A stretch of 64,000 bases of DNA from Pseudomonas sp. CC6-YY-74 (GTDB taxonomy: Bacteria > Pseudomonadota > Gammaproteobacteria > Pseudomonadales > Pseudomonadaceae). This document shows, piece after piece, positions 19,084 through 27,565 of this stretch. Position 1 is the stretch's first letter. Every line of letters begins with the position of its first letter. The translations under genes and the position numbers were made by a program. The notes under the pieces are model-generated. The model did no database searches, was not told the DNA's origin, and was given only the letters and a program-made list of their open reading frames with translations. The stretch lies in the NCBI RefSeq assembly GCF_002025205.1, contig NZ_CP019947.1, positions 2,518,001 through 2,582,000 on the forward strand, in the 5' to 3' direction.

Positions 19084-19836
19084 TTATTGGGCGCCGCGCA
19101 AACGCTTGGGGGTCAGTCCGAGATAGCGGCGCATGGCCGTGGTCAACGCGCTCTGGCTGGAGAAGCCGCATTCTTCGGCGATGCGGATCAACGGCAGAGC
19201 GCTCTCGCGCAACAGCCGGGAGGCACTGTCGAGACGGGTCTTCAGCAGGTATTGATGGGGGGTCAGGCCGACGCTGTCCTTGAACTGCGCATGAAAATGG
19301 CTCGGACTGAGGCAGGCAACCTGGGCCAGCTCGGCGACGCTGATGCGCCGCGCCAGGTGCTCGAGGATGTAACCGTCCAGCCGCTCCAGATTAAGCGCAC
19401 CCGGCACCCGAGCAGATTGTTCGCCGAACAGGCGCAGGTGTAGCGCACGTAGCAGCACGCCACCGAGGGCGCGCGCCAGCAGTGGGTCGCTGCCGTAACG
19501 TTCCAATTCGGCCCCGGCGTAGCTCAGCAGGTTCTGGAAGTCGGCATCCAGTTGCGGGTAACGCGGCGTCTCGAACAGATGGGTAAGCAGGGCCAGGTCT
19601 TCACTGGAGGTGCCCTGTTCATCCAGATCGATGATCAGCATGCGGTTGTCACCCATGCCGGCGAACTGGTGATCGGCATCGCCCGGCACCAGGCAGGCGC
19701 GCATGCGACACACCTCGCCGCCCCGGCCGTTGACCTCGAACTCCGCACGGCCGGTCAGCGACAGCACCAACTGGTGGTGATCGTGGGTGTGTTCATGGGC
19801 CTGGTCATCCAGGCGCAGCAGGCGCGCTTTGAGCAT
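19084..19836 (-). CDS. pruR: AraC-family regulator, probably PruR (proline utilization)
   Basis: A 250-residue regulator with an N-terminal cupin-like domain (HDHHQLVLSLTGRAEF) and a C-terminal pair of AraC helix-turn-helix motifs (ISVAELAQVACLSPSHFHAQF and IRIAEECGFSSQSALTTAMRRY). In P. aeruginosa PAO1 the proline activator gene pruR lies next to the second lon gene and close to putA; here the regulator is next to the same lon/icp pair but putA is 16 kb away. The PruR name rests on that remembered gene order and on family, so it is tentative. The start at MLKARLLRL is preferred over an ATG 33 bases upstream. Confidence 0.7.
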   Translation of the reverse strand: MLKARLLRLDDQAHEHTHDHHQLVLSLTGRAEFEVNGRGGEVCRMRACLVPGDADHQFAGMGDNRMLIIDLDEQGTSSEDLALLTHLFETPRYPQLDADFQNLLSYAGAELERYGSDPLLARALGGVLLRALHLRLFGEQSARVPGALNLERLDGYILEHLARRISVAELAQVACLSPSHFHAQFKDSVGLTPHQYLLKTRLDSASRLLRESALPLIRIAEECGFSSQSALTTAMRRYLGLTPKRLRGAQ

Positions 19837-20127
19837 TACAACGACAATTCCGCAGAGGAGTACTGGCACTTTAACCAGTTGTGCAGGCTGCCGTCATCCC
19901 CAGCGACCGGCGGCAGGGAAGTATCCAGCCAACCCTCCTGGAGCAAGCCAGCAGCATCGCCCTCCGACGCACCAAAACAGCCAGGCAGATCGGCCCGCGC
20001 ACAACAACGGCGCAGCTCTCGACGCCGACGGCCGCGTAAACCCAGCGCCAGGGCAGGTTTGCAGCAACTGGCAGGAGAGTTGCTAGCACTCCCCTGACGC
20101 ACTTTGTGCCCATCCAGGACTCGCCAA

Positions 20128-20844
20128 ATGGAACTCAGCATTGCCCTGGCCTTGGCCGCGGGCCTGTTTCTGCTCGGTCAGTGGCTCAGCCAACGCGCCT
20201 CTCGACGCCACCGGCAGGCCCTTGGCCAACTGCAAAGCGCCACCCTGCTGCGCACGCTTGAACTGTTGCAGACCTTGCAGAAGCATCGCGGCCTGGGGGC
20301 GCAGCAGGACATCGTCAGCGTCAGCCAGCGCAATGCCCTGGCCCGTCAGCTCGACCAGCTCTGGCTGAACTGGCCAGGCCCCAGCCTGCAACTGGCGCCA
20401 CTGCAGCAGGACTGGCCGCAACTGCGGCGCAATCCAGCCGACTTCGAGGCCCACAGCCGCATGATCGAAGCCCTGCTGACGGTCATCGCGCAACTCGAGG
20501 AGCGCCTGAGCCGGCACGCCGTGCCCGTACGGCATGACCTGGGACCGGCATTGCGCCACCTGGAGGACCTGGCGCGCCTGCGCGGCCTGGCGATGCGCGC
20601 GGCCAACTACCGCCGCTGCCCAGAGGGTCTGCACATGCAGATCCGCCTGCTCTGCCAGCACCTCGACGACCCCGCCCACCCGGAACCCCTGCACAGCCTG
20701 CTGCAACGCCTGCAGCGGGAGCTAATAGACGCCACCCATGTTGGCCTGACGCCCAACGACTACTTTGCCCTGCTCACCCCGCTGATCGACGCTCGCCTGG
20801 CGGACTTGCGCCATGCTCTCGAGCGCCGCATTGCACCCACCTGA
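20128..20844 (+). CDS. Second NIT-like membrane protein
   Basis: A 238-residue protein with an N-terminal membrane helix (IALALAAGLFLLGQWL) and an all-helical domain. ATLLRTLELLQTLQKHRGLG and LEDLARLRGLAMRAANY mirror the two motifs of the NIT-like protein at 9768-10622, which also has one helix and no output domain. The ATG at 20128 has AGGA nine bases upstream. It lies 57 bases before the lon gene in the same direction and is divergent from the AraC regulator across a 290-bp spacer with no gene. The sensed molecule is unknown. Confidence 0.65.
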   Translation: MELSIALALAAGLFLLGQWLSQRASRRHRQALGQLQSATLLRTLELLQTLQKHRGLGAQQDIVSVSQRNALARQLDQLWLNWPGPSLQLAPLQQDWPQLRRNPADFEAHSRMIEALLTVIAQLEERLSRHAVPVRHDLGPALRHLEDLARLRGLAMRAANYRRCPEGLHMQIRLLCQHLDDPAHPEPLHSLLQRLQRELIDATHVGLTPNDYFALLTPLIDARLADLRHALERRIAPT

Positions 20845-20901
20845 TTGAAATGCGTCAGGCGTTGCCCCATGTAGCACTTAACGTGCAACTACAGGTGCCG
20901 C

Positions 20902-23322
20902 ATGAACGAGCCACAGGACATTGAAATCCTCGCAGAACAAGCCCGCGAAACTGACCAGGACAGTCAGAGCAGCCAGAGCAGCCAGGCCCTGGCGCTGCCC
21001 GATCAGCAATTACCGGACAAGCTGTATGTGATCCCGATTCACAACCGCCCGTTCTTCCCCGCCCAGGTGCTGCCGGTAATCGTCAACCAGGACCCCTGGG
21101 GCAAGACCCTGGAGCGCGTAGCCAATACCGCGCACAAATGCCTGGCGCTGTTCTACATGGACAACCCGCCGACTGAGGGCGCCAGCTTCGACCCCGACAA
21201 CTTGCCCGAGCACGGCACCCTGGTGCGCGTACACCACACCACTGAGGAAGGCGGCAAACTGCAGTTCGTCGCCCAGGGCATGACCCGCGTGCGCATCCGC
21301 GGCTGGCTTAGCCGCAAGCCGCCTTACCTGGCGGAAGTCGAATACCCGAAAAGCTCGCCCGACCCACGCGATGAGGTCAAGGCCTACGGCATGGCGCTGA
21401 TCAATGCGATCAAGGAGCTATTGCCACTCAACCCGCTGTACAGCGAAGAACTGAAGAACTACCTGAACCGCTTCAGCCCCAACGACCCCTCGCCGCTGAC
21501 CGATTTCGCCGCCGCCCTGACCAGTGCGCCCGGCAACGAGTTGCAGGAAGTACTGGATACCGTGCCGATGCTCAAGCGCATGGAGAAGGTCCTGCCACTG
21601 CTGCGCAAGGAAGTGGAAGTCGGCCGCTTGCAGAAAGAACTGTCGGCGGAGGTCAATCGCAAGATCGGCCATCACCAGCGCGAGTTCTTCCTCAAGGAAC
21701 AGTTGAAAATCATCCAGCAGGAACTGGGCCTGAGCAAGGACGACCGCAGCGCCGACGTCGAACAGTTCGAGCAGCGCCTGGCAGGCAAGACCCTGCCCGA
21801 GCAGGCCCGCAAACGTATCGACGAAGAACTCCACAAGTTGTCGATTCTGGAAACCGGCTCACCGGAGTACGCGGTCACCCGTAACTACCTGGACTGGGCC
21901 ACCGTGCTGCCCTGGGGCGTTTTCGGCAAGGACAAGCTCGACCTCAAGCGCGCGCGCCAGGTGCTCGACCAGCACCACGCCGGGATGGACGACATCAAGC
22001 AACGGATCACCGAGTTTCTGGCCGTCGGCGCCTTCAAGGGCGAGATCGCCGGCTCCATCGTGTTGCTGGTCGGCCCGCCCGGCGTGGGCAAAACCAGCAT
22101 TGGCAAGTCCATCGCCGAATCCCTCGGCCGACCGTTCTATCGCTTCAGCGTCGGCGGCATGCGCGACGAGGCGGAGATCAAGGGCCACCGCCGCACCTAC
22201 ATCGGCGCCCTGCCCGGCAAACTGGTGCAGGCGCTGAAAGAAGTCGAAGTGATGAACCCGGTGATCATGCTCGACGAGATCGACAAGCTCAGCAGCAGCT
22301 ACCAGGGCGATCCGGGTTCGGCACTGCTGGAGACCCTCGACCCGGAGCAGAATGTCGAATTCCTCGACCATTACCTGGACCTGCGCCTGGACCTGTCCAA
22401 GGTGCTGTTCATCTGCACCGCCAACACCCTCGACTCGATTCCCGGCCCCCTGCTCGACCGCATGGAGGTAATCCGCCTGTCCGGCTACATCACCGAGGAA
22501 AAAATGGCCATTGCCAAGCGCCATCTGTGGCCCAAGCAGTTGGCCAAGGCCGGCGTACCCAAGAATCGCCTGGCCATCAGCGATGCCGCCTTGAAGGCCG
22601 TGATCGAGGGCTACGCCCGGGAAGCCGGCGTACGCCAGCTGGAAAAACAGCTCGGCAAACTGGTGCGCAAGGCGGTGGTCAAATTGCTCGACGACCCCGA
22701 GCGCAGGATCAAGATCGGCCCCAAGGAGCTGGAGGCCTCCCTCGGCATGCCGCTGTTTCGCCGCGAGCAGGTGCTTTCCGGCGTCGGCGTGCTCACCGGC
22801 CTGGCCTGGACCAGTATGGGCGGCGTGACCCTACCCATCGAGGCGACGCGCATCCATACCCTCAATCGCGGCTTCAAACTCACCGGCCAGCTCGGCGAGG
22901 TGATGAAGGAATCGGCGGAGATCGCCCACAGCTACATCAGCTCGCACCTCAAGCAGTTCGGCGGCGACCCGAGCTTCTTCGACCAGGCCTTCGTCCACCT
23001 GCATGTCCCCGAAGGCGCCACACCCAAGGATGGCCCCAGCGCCGGGGTGACCATGGCCAGCGCCCTGCTCTCGATCGCACGCAACCAGGCGCCGAAAAAA
23101 GGCGTGGCGATGACCGGCGAACTGACCCTCACCGGCCAGGTCCTACCGATTGGCGGGGTGCGCGAAAAAGTCATCGCCGCGCGCCGGCAGAAGATCTTCG
23201 AGCTGATCCTGCCGGAAGCCAACCGTGGCTCCTACGAGGAACTGCCGGACTACCTCAAACAAGGCCTGACCGTGCACTTCGCCAAACGCTACAGCGATGT
23301 GGCCAAGGTGCTGTTCGACTAG
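20902..23322 (+). CDS. Second Lon-type ATP-dependent protease
   Basis: An 806-residue cytoplasmic protease with a Lon N-terminal domain, a AAA+ domain (Walker A GPPGVGKT at about 391-398; Walker B VIMLDEIDK) and a C-terminal protease domain with the Ser-Lys pair (KDGPSAGVTMAS, Ser713; GVREKVIAAR, Lys756). The first 35 residues are Gln/Ser-rich low-complexity sequence (SQSSQSSQ). It resembles the accessory Lon of P. aeruginosa (PA0779, called AsrA and linked to heat-shock control) rather than housekeeping Lon, because the icp gene follows it as in PAO1. It may form a transcript with the upstream NIT-like gene. Confidence 0.93.
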   Translation: MNEPQDIEILAEQARETDQDSQSSQSSQALALPDQQLPDKLYVIPIHNRPFFPAQVLPVIVNQDPWGKTLERVANTAHKCLALFYMDNPPTEGASFDPDNLPEHGTLVRVHHTTEEGGKLQFVAQGMTRVRIRGWLSRKPPYLAEVEYPKSSPDPRDEVKAYGMALINAIKELLPLNPLYSEELKNYLNRFSPNDPSPLTDFAAALTSAPGNELQEVLDTVPMLKRMEKVLPLLRKEVEVGRLQKELSAEVNRKIGHHQREFFLKEQLKIIQQELGLSKDDRSADVEQFEQRLAGKTLPEQARKRIDEELHKLSILETGSPEYAVTRNYLDWATVLPWGVFGKDKLDLKRARQVLDQHHAGMDDIKQRITEFLAVGAFKGEIAGSIVLLVGPPGVGKTSIGKSIAESLGRPFYRFSVGGMRDEAEIKGHRRTYIGALPGKLVQALKEVEVMNPVIMLDEIDKLSSSYQGDPGSALLETLDPEQNVEFLDHYLDLRLDLSKVLFICTANTLDSIPGPLLDRMEVIRLSGYITEEKMAIAKRHLWPKQLAKAGVPKNRLAISDAALKAVIEGYAREAGVRQLEKQLGKLVRKAVVKLLDDPERRIKIGPKELEASLGMPLFRREQVLSGVGVLTGLAWTSMGGVTLPIEATRIHTLNRGFKLTGQLGEVMKESAEIAHSYISSHLKQFGGDPSFFDQAFVHLHVPEGATPKDGPSAGVTMASALLSIARNQAPKKGVAMTGELTLTGQVLPIGGVREKVIAARRQKIFELILPEANRGSYEELPDYLKQGLTVHFAKRYSDVAKVLFD

Positions 23323-23329
23323 CGCACCT

Positions 23330-23359
23330 GTAGACCCTAGGTTCATAGGCGAGGTCTAC
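23330..23359 (+). terminator. Hairpin after the lon gene
   Basis: GTAGACC and GGTCTAC form a 7-bp perfect stem with a 16-base loop just after the lon stop codon. There is no T-tract, so it may be a weak terminator or a processing site before icp. Confidence 0.4.
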
Positions 23360-23526
23360 GACATCGGACGGATAAGCCCCGACGCAACCCGCAATGGCGC
23401 TGACTGCGGATTGCGGGTTGCGCCGGCCCTATCTATTCAGGCGGGCGACAAAAGCCCTCGGCGGCTTACGCCTTGCCCTGCACAGCGGCTATGCTGGCAG
23501 GCGTTTGCCGACCACAGGAGTTCACC

Positions 23527-23919
23527 ATGCCCACCGCCCACCGCCTGCTACTGCCGCTCGGCCTCGCCCTGTTGAGCGCCTGCGCCAGCCAACCCAGCAG
23601 CCAGACTGTGCAACAGCAAAGCCAGTGTCCGCTGCGCCTGCACAGCGGCCAATATGTGATCCTGACCCTGCCGAGCAACCCCACCACCGGTTTTCGCTGG
23701 GTCTTGCGTGATGCTGCCAGCAACCTGCTCGACAGCCTCGGCCCGGAGGTCTACAGCAACCCGGAAGACGCCGGGCTGGTCGGCAGTGCCGGCCAATCGA
23801 CCTGGCGCTTCCAGGCCAAACAGGCAGGCGAAGGCCACCTGCTGTTGACCTATCAGCGGCCGTGGGAAAGCGAAGTCGCCCCGGCAAAAACCTTCGATTG
23901 TTCGATCAGAGTCAAATAA
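23527..23919 (+). CDS. icp: Chagasin-type inhibitor of cysteine peptidase, lipoprotein
   Basis: A 130-residue lipoprotein (lipobox ending LSAC, Cys19) with the three chagasin/I42 inhibitor loops: NPTTGFRW, the Gly-rich loop around GSAGQSTWRFQA, and YQRPWE. Proteins of this family block papain-like (clan CA) cysteine peptidases. Anchoring in the envelope suggests protection against foreign or self cysteine peptidases in the periplasm. AGGAG six bases before ATG fixes the start. The same lon-icp neighbourhood is remembered from PAO1 (PA0779-PA0778). Confidence 0.9.
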   Translation: MPTAHRLLLPLGLALLSACASQPSSQTVQQQSQCPLRLHSGQYVILTLPSNPTTGFRWVLRDAASNLLDSLGPEVYSNPEDAGLVGSAGQSTWRFQAKQAGEGHLLLTYQRPWESEVAPAKTFDCSIRVK

Positions 23920-24078
23920 ATCCACGCCACTGTCCTGCCAAGCCGTAACGCCCTAGCCACCGGTCCTCGACAAGATTGGCGGTAAGCCCACGCAGTGGAC
24001 GTTGCGCGTGCGGCGCAAGCAGAACCCGGTTTAATCGGCTATAGCCAATAGACGGGTTCTAATTGCGAGGGAAACCAC

Positions 24079-24651
24079 ATGACGCGGTTCTGGCGTGAAG
24101 CAGTAGTGGTCGTAGCGCTATTCGGCCTGAGTGGATGCGGCAGCCTTTTACCCAGCGAACGAGCCGAAGTGCAGTCACCATTCATCGATTACCTCGATGC
24201 GGAAATGCGCTACTCCCAGGCCATCAACGGCATGACCAGTCGCGCCGAGCTGTTCTCACTGGGGTTTGACCCGCTGGCCCAGGGCAACGGCAGAATGCTC
24301 TCGTTCATCGATGTGCGCTTGATGTTCGTGCAGCCGAATATCCCCATCACCTACTTGCCGGACGGCCTGGTGCAATGCCTGGAAGCCAAGGACCGCTGCA
24401 TCGGCTATTCCTTCGAATTCACCAAGACCGATACCCAGCGGGTCGGCAGTTTCTGGGCCGACGTGCTCAACTTCCGCAAGCAGCGGGCGCTGCAGGGCTG
24501 GTCGTTCCGCGCGGTGTTCGTGCTGGTCGACAACACCCTGGTGCACAAGGTCAGCAATGGCGAACCGAACATCCGCCGCCTCGAGGTCAAGCGCAACCCG
24601 CTGGGACCGTTGCAGGGCGCCGGCGAATACTTTTCCGATCAATTGAAGTGA
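24079..24651 (+). CDS. Lipoprotein of unknown function
   Basis: A 190-residue lipoprotein: short basic N-terminus, hydrophobic stretch and lipobox LSGC (Cys20). After it come a predicted helical segment (FIDYLDAEMRYSQAINGMTS) and a mixed alpha/beta region containing two cysteines close together (VQCLEAKDRCIGYSFEF) that may form a disulfide. No family was recognised with confidence. GAGGGAAA precedes the ATG. It is a single gene with convergent neighbours; a hairpin at 24761-24787 lies between it and the flavoprotein gene. Confidence 0.75.
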   Translation: MTRFWREAVVVVALFGLSGCGSLLPSERAEVQSPFIDYLDAEMRYSQAINGMTSRAELFSLGFDPLAQGNGRMLSFIDVRLMFVQPNIPITYLPDGLVQCLEAKDRCIGYSFEFTKTDTQRVGSFWADVLNFRKQRALQGWSFRAVFVLVDNTLVHKVSNGEPNIRRLEVKRNPLGPLQGAGEYFSDQLK

Positions 24652-24760
24652 GGCGCCTGACTGCCCGACAGGGAAGCCATACTCCAGCTGGAGACACCTG
24701 CGTCCGAGCTGCACCGCACAGGCTGGATCGTTCCTGTAATGCGGTGAATCGCAGCAGACC

Positions 24761-24787
24761 AACGGGCCCGGACATCCCAGGCCCGTT
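24761..24787. terminator. Inverted repeat between convergent genes
   Basis: AACGGGCC and GGCCCGTT form a perfect 8-bp stem around 11 bases, between the ends of the lipoprotein gene and the flavoprotein gene. It suits a shared bidirectional terminator, but there is no T-tract on either side. Confidence 0.45.
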
Positions 24788-24805
24788 ACGGCCGCTAGCA
24801 ACTGG

Positions 24806-26068
24806 CTAAGCGAAGCTATCGCTGAGCAAGTTGATCAGCCAACCCGGCCCTTCCTCCTCACGAATATCCTTGGTCGGCTCGGGTGCCTCTGCCGATGAAC
24901 TCGCGACCATACTCATACTGGCGGCGTCGAACGAATAGGTCGTAGTCGTCCAGCTTGCCGTCCTCCGGGTGATCGGCGGGAACGCCGCGGCGGTAGTTTT
25001 TGGCGCGGGGTCCGGTGCTAGGCCGGCGAGATCGCGCAAAATTGCGTCCACGCAGACCTTGGCCTGCGAGTTGGCCATATGCCCGGACTTGGCCTGCCCC
25101 GTCGACTGCGAATCACCCAGAATGTGCACGTTCGCCTCAGGGGTCAGCGTACTCGCATAGTTCAGCGGATTGACCGGGGCGAACTTGCTGCCGTCCGGCA
25201 CAAGGCCGCTGTCGAACAACAACTGCCCGGCCTTCTGCGCCGGAATCAGGTTGATCACCTCCGCCGTCACCGAGCTGGCCATGCCGTCACGGGTGATATC
25301 GAGCCGTCGGTTCAGGGCATCCGCCGCGTTGACCGTCACATTCGGCACATACTCGACTATGTCGCGGTAGACCCCGGTGAAGGCCGCAGTGAAGGTACGG
25401 TTCATACCGGCAATGGCGGCATTGGCATCGAGGATCAGGATCTTCGCGCCGGGCTTATTGCGGCGGAAGTAGTCGGCTACCACGGTAGCCCGCTCATAGG
25501 GTGCTGTATGCGCACGAAACGGGGTCTTCGGAATCGCGATGACGAAGGTGCCGTCGTTTGTCATGGCCATCAGTTGCTCTTGCAACAGAGTGGTCTGCGC
25601 CCCGGCAATCCAGGCATGCGGCATCACGTTGAAATCGTGACCGGATACCGGCTCGAAGTCGATGCCCGGCGCCAGGATCACATGCTCGTAATCCAGGGTC
25701 GCGCCGCTGGCCAGATTGACCCGCTTGTTGTCCGCGTCGATTGAAACGGCCGGCTCGGCCACCAGCTCCACGCCATACTTGTCACGCAGCGCGGCAAATG
25801 GTTTGGTCAGCTTGCCAATGGGCGTCTCGCCGGTGAGCACCAGGTTGCTGCCGACACAGGAAACATGCGCAGTCGCCGGGTCGACCAGGGTCACCTGCAG
25901 GTCAGGACCGAACAGACGCAGGTACTTGGCCGCAGTGGCACCGGCGAAGCCGCCGCCGATCACCACCACGCGCGCGCCGCTGGCAGCATGCAATGAGAAG
26001 GGTAAGGTCGCGAGCGCCAGGCCGCCTCCGCAAACCTGGATAAACTTACGACGATTCAAGCTATTCAT
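24806..26068 (-). CDS. Flavocytochrome c flavoprotein subunit (FccB-like) lacking the redox cysteines
   Basis: A 420-residue FAD protein with a twin-arginine-type signal (NRRKFIQVCGGG), Rossmann motif VVVIGGGFAGATAAKYL and the C-terminal WLINLLSDSFA, matching the flavoprotein of flavocytochrome c sulfide dehydrogenase. The FAD-linking cysteine is kept (HVSCVGSN, Cys71). The two cysteines that form the sulfide-oxidising disulfide in the Allochromatium enzyme are absent: PFRAHTAPYERA has Ala186 where PFRCPPGPYERA has Cys, and TRRTASWTTTTYSF has none where NTCYSIL has Cys. So the electron donor is probably not sulfide. It lies 28 bases after the cytochrome gene. Confidence 0.85.
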   Translation of the reverse strand: MNSLNRRKFIQVCGGGLALATLPFSLHAASGARVVVIGGGFAGATAAKYLRLFGPDLQVTLVDPATAHVSCVGSNLVLTGETPIGKLTKPFAALRDKYGVELVAEPAVSIDADNKRVNLASGATLDYEHVILAPGIDFEPVSGHDFNVMPHAWIAGAQTTLLQEQLMAMTNDGTFVIAIPKTPFRAHTAPYERATVVADYFRRNKPGAKILILDANAAIAGMNRTFTAAFTGVYRDIVEYVPNVTVNAADALNRRLDITRDGMASSVTAEVINLIPAQKAGQLLFDSGLVPDGSKFAPVNPLNYASTLTPEANVHILGDSQSTGQAKSGHMANSQAKVCVDAILRDLAGLAPDPAPKTTAAAFPPITRRTASWTTTTYSFDAASMSMVASSSAEAPEPTKDIREEEGPGWLINLLSDSFA

Positions 26069-26096
26069 GATTTATCCTCCAGTCGCTGGTTGCGGA

Positions 26097-26480
26097 TCAG
26101 TCATCATCACGATCGTCATGATCATCGTCATCGTCATGATCGTCGTCATCGCCATTACCTCCCGTTCGGCCGAGGTAATCGGCGATCAGGCGCAACTCGG
26201 CGTCGCTGTATGCCTTGGCTTGCTGATTCATCACCGTGACCTTGCGCGAGGCTTTCATTTCCAACAGCTCCTCGAGCAGATCCTCCGCGCTTTCATCATC
26301 GATACTGTCAATTTCGCTTTGCGACTTGCCGTTGGTGCCGTGGCACTGGAAACATTGCGTCGCCAGCAGGCGACCGCTCGGCGGCTCGGCCGCCGGATCG
26401 CTGTGTTCGGCAGCCCATGCAGGCGCACTGCCCGCCGCGAGCAGGGTGAAGGCTATGAGTGGAGTGGTTAAGTGTTTCAC
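26097..26480 (-). CDS. Small c-type cytochrome with Asp/His-rich tail (FccA-like)
   Basis: A 127-residue periplasmic cytochrome: signal peptide ending AWAAE, heme motif CFQCH (43-47) and a probable axial Met in VTVMNQQAKAYSDAEL (Met84), as in cytochrome subunits of flavocytochrome c. It has one heme, not two. The last 17 residues are almost only Asp and His (DDDDHDDDDDHDDRDDD), a possible metal-binding or charged docking tail encoded by a GAT/CAT-type simple repeat. The start is a GTG with AGGAGG eight bases upstream. It is the first gene of the pair; the 341-bp spacer to cmoA shows no other gene. Confidence 0.88.
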   Translation of the reverse strand: MKHLTTPLIAFTLLAAGSAPAWAAEHSDPAAEPPSGRLLATQCFQCHGTNGKSQSEIDSIDDESAEDLLEELLEMKASRKVTVMNQQAKAYSDAELRLIADYLGRTGGNGDDDDHDDDDDHDDRDDD

Positions 26481-26821
26481 CGTCTGACCCTCCTAAGAGT
26501 TGATCTGCTTGAAATACGGTGAACCTTGGCGCAGAAGAAGCCCTCACATCAGTTGATGAGCTACGGGTCGGATGCGCCTTTCCATGGTGGGGATACTGCA
26601 CAGGGGTTAGACCGCTAGCGAAAATTGATTGTTCCAGAATCAAACGCGCCAACCCTGGCCTTTCGTCTGAAACTGTATAGGACCAAGGTCTTATTTCCGG
26701 CTCGACTTACCTGCATGCGACATCCCCTCTGCATCTTTTATCGGTTCGACAAAACCTCAGGGTTTGGCCAACGCTTCTTCTTGGGTAAAATGCCCGCCGT
26801 AGCCCCCTCCTTGGAATCTCC

Positions 26822-27565
26822 GTGCGCCAGCCCCCCGACCGTCTCTTCGCCCAGCCCCTTGCCCAGGTACCAGACTTCGCCTTCAACGAGGACGTGGTGC
26901 GGGTGTTCCCGGACATGATCAAGCGCTCGGTGCCCGGTTACCCGACCATCGTCGAGAACATCGGCGTACTCGCCGGCCAGTTCGCCCAGCCGCACAGCGT
27001 GCTCTACGACCTCGGCAGCTCCCTCGGCGCGGTGACCCAGGCCCTGCGTCGCCACGTACAGGTCGAAGACTGCCGGGTCATCGCGGTGGACAATTCCAGT
27101 GCCATGGTCGAGCGCTGCCGCGAATACCTGCATGCCCAGGACTCGATGTTCCAGGAGCTGTTGCCGGTCGAGGTGATCGAGGCCGATATTCTCAGCCTGG
27201 AGTTCCAGCCGACCTCGCTGGTGGCGCTGAATTTCACCCTGCAATTCGTCCAGCCAGAACAGCGCCTGACCCTGCTTGGCCGGATTCGCCAAGCCCTGCT
27301 GCCCGGCGGCGCCTTGATCCTCTCGGAGAAACTGCGCTTCGAAGATGCCGAGCAACATCAGCTGCTCGGCGACCTGCACATTGCCTTCAAGCGCGCCAAC
27401 GGCTACAGCGAACTGGAAATCGCCCAGAAACGCAGCGCCATCGAAAAGGTCATGCTGCCAGACAGCCTGGAGCAACACCGCGAACGCCTGCTGGCCGCCG
27501 GTTTCAGCAAGGTGGTGCCCTGGTTCCAGTGCCTCAACTTCACTTCATTGATTGCCCTGCCATGA
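26822..27565 (+). CDS. cmoA: Carboxy-S-adenosyl-L-methionine synthase CmoA
   Basis: Converts SAM and prephenate to carboxy-SAM, the donor for making 5-carboxymethoxyuridine at wobble position 34 of tRNAs. The 247-residue protein has the SAM site [16 protein letters not shown], the [12 protein letters not shown] segment and NFTLQFV, all typical. The start is GTG (MRQPPDRLF) with GGAA upstream. The stop overlaps the cmoB start by four bases (ATGA), showing translational coupling. Confidence 0.96.
   Translation: MRQPPDRLFAQPLAQVPDFAFNEDVVRVFPDMIKRSVPGYPTIVENIGVLAGQFAQPHSVLYDLGSSLGAVTQALRRHVQVEDCRVIAVDNSSAMVERCREYLHAQDSMFQELLPVEVIEADILSLEFQPTSLVALNFTLQFVQPEQRLTLLGRIRQALLPGGALILSEKLRFEDAEQHQLLGDLHIAFKRANGYSELEIAQKRSAIEKVMLPDSLEQHRERLLAAGFSKVVPWFQCLNFTSLIALP

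Noticed and set aside
26097-26160. Repeating GAT/CAT tract as a CRISPR or satellite repeat
   Set aside because: It is the in-frame coding sequence for the Asp/His-rich cytochrome tail, not spaced repeats.
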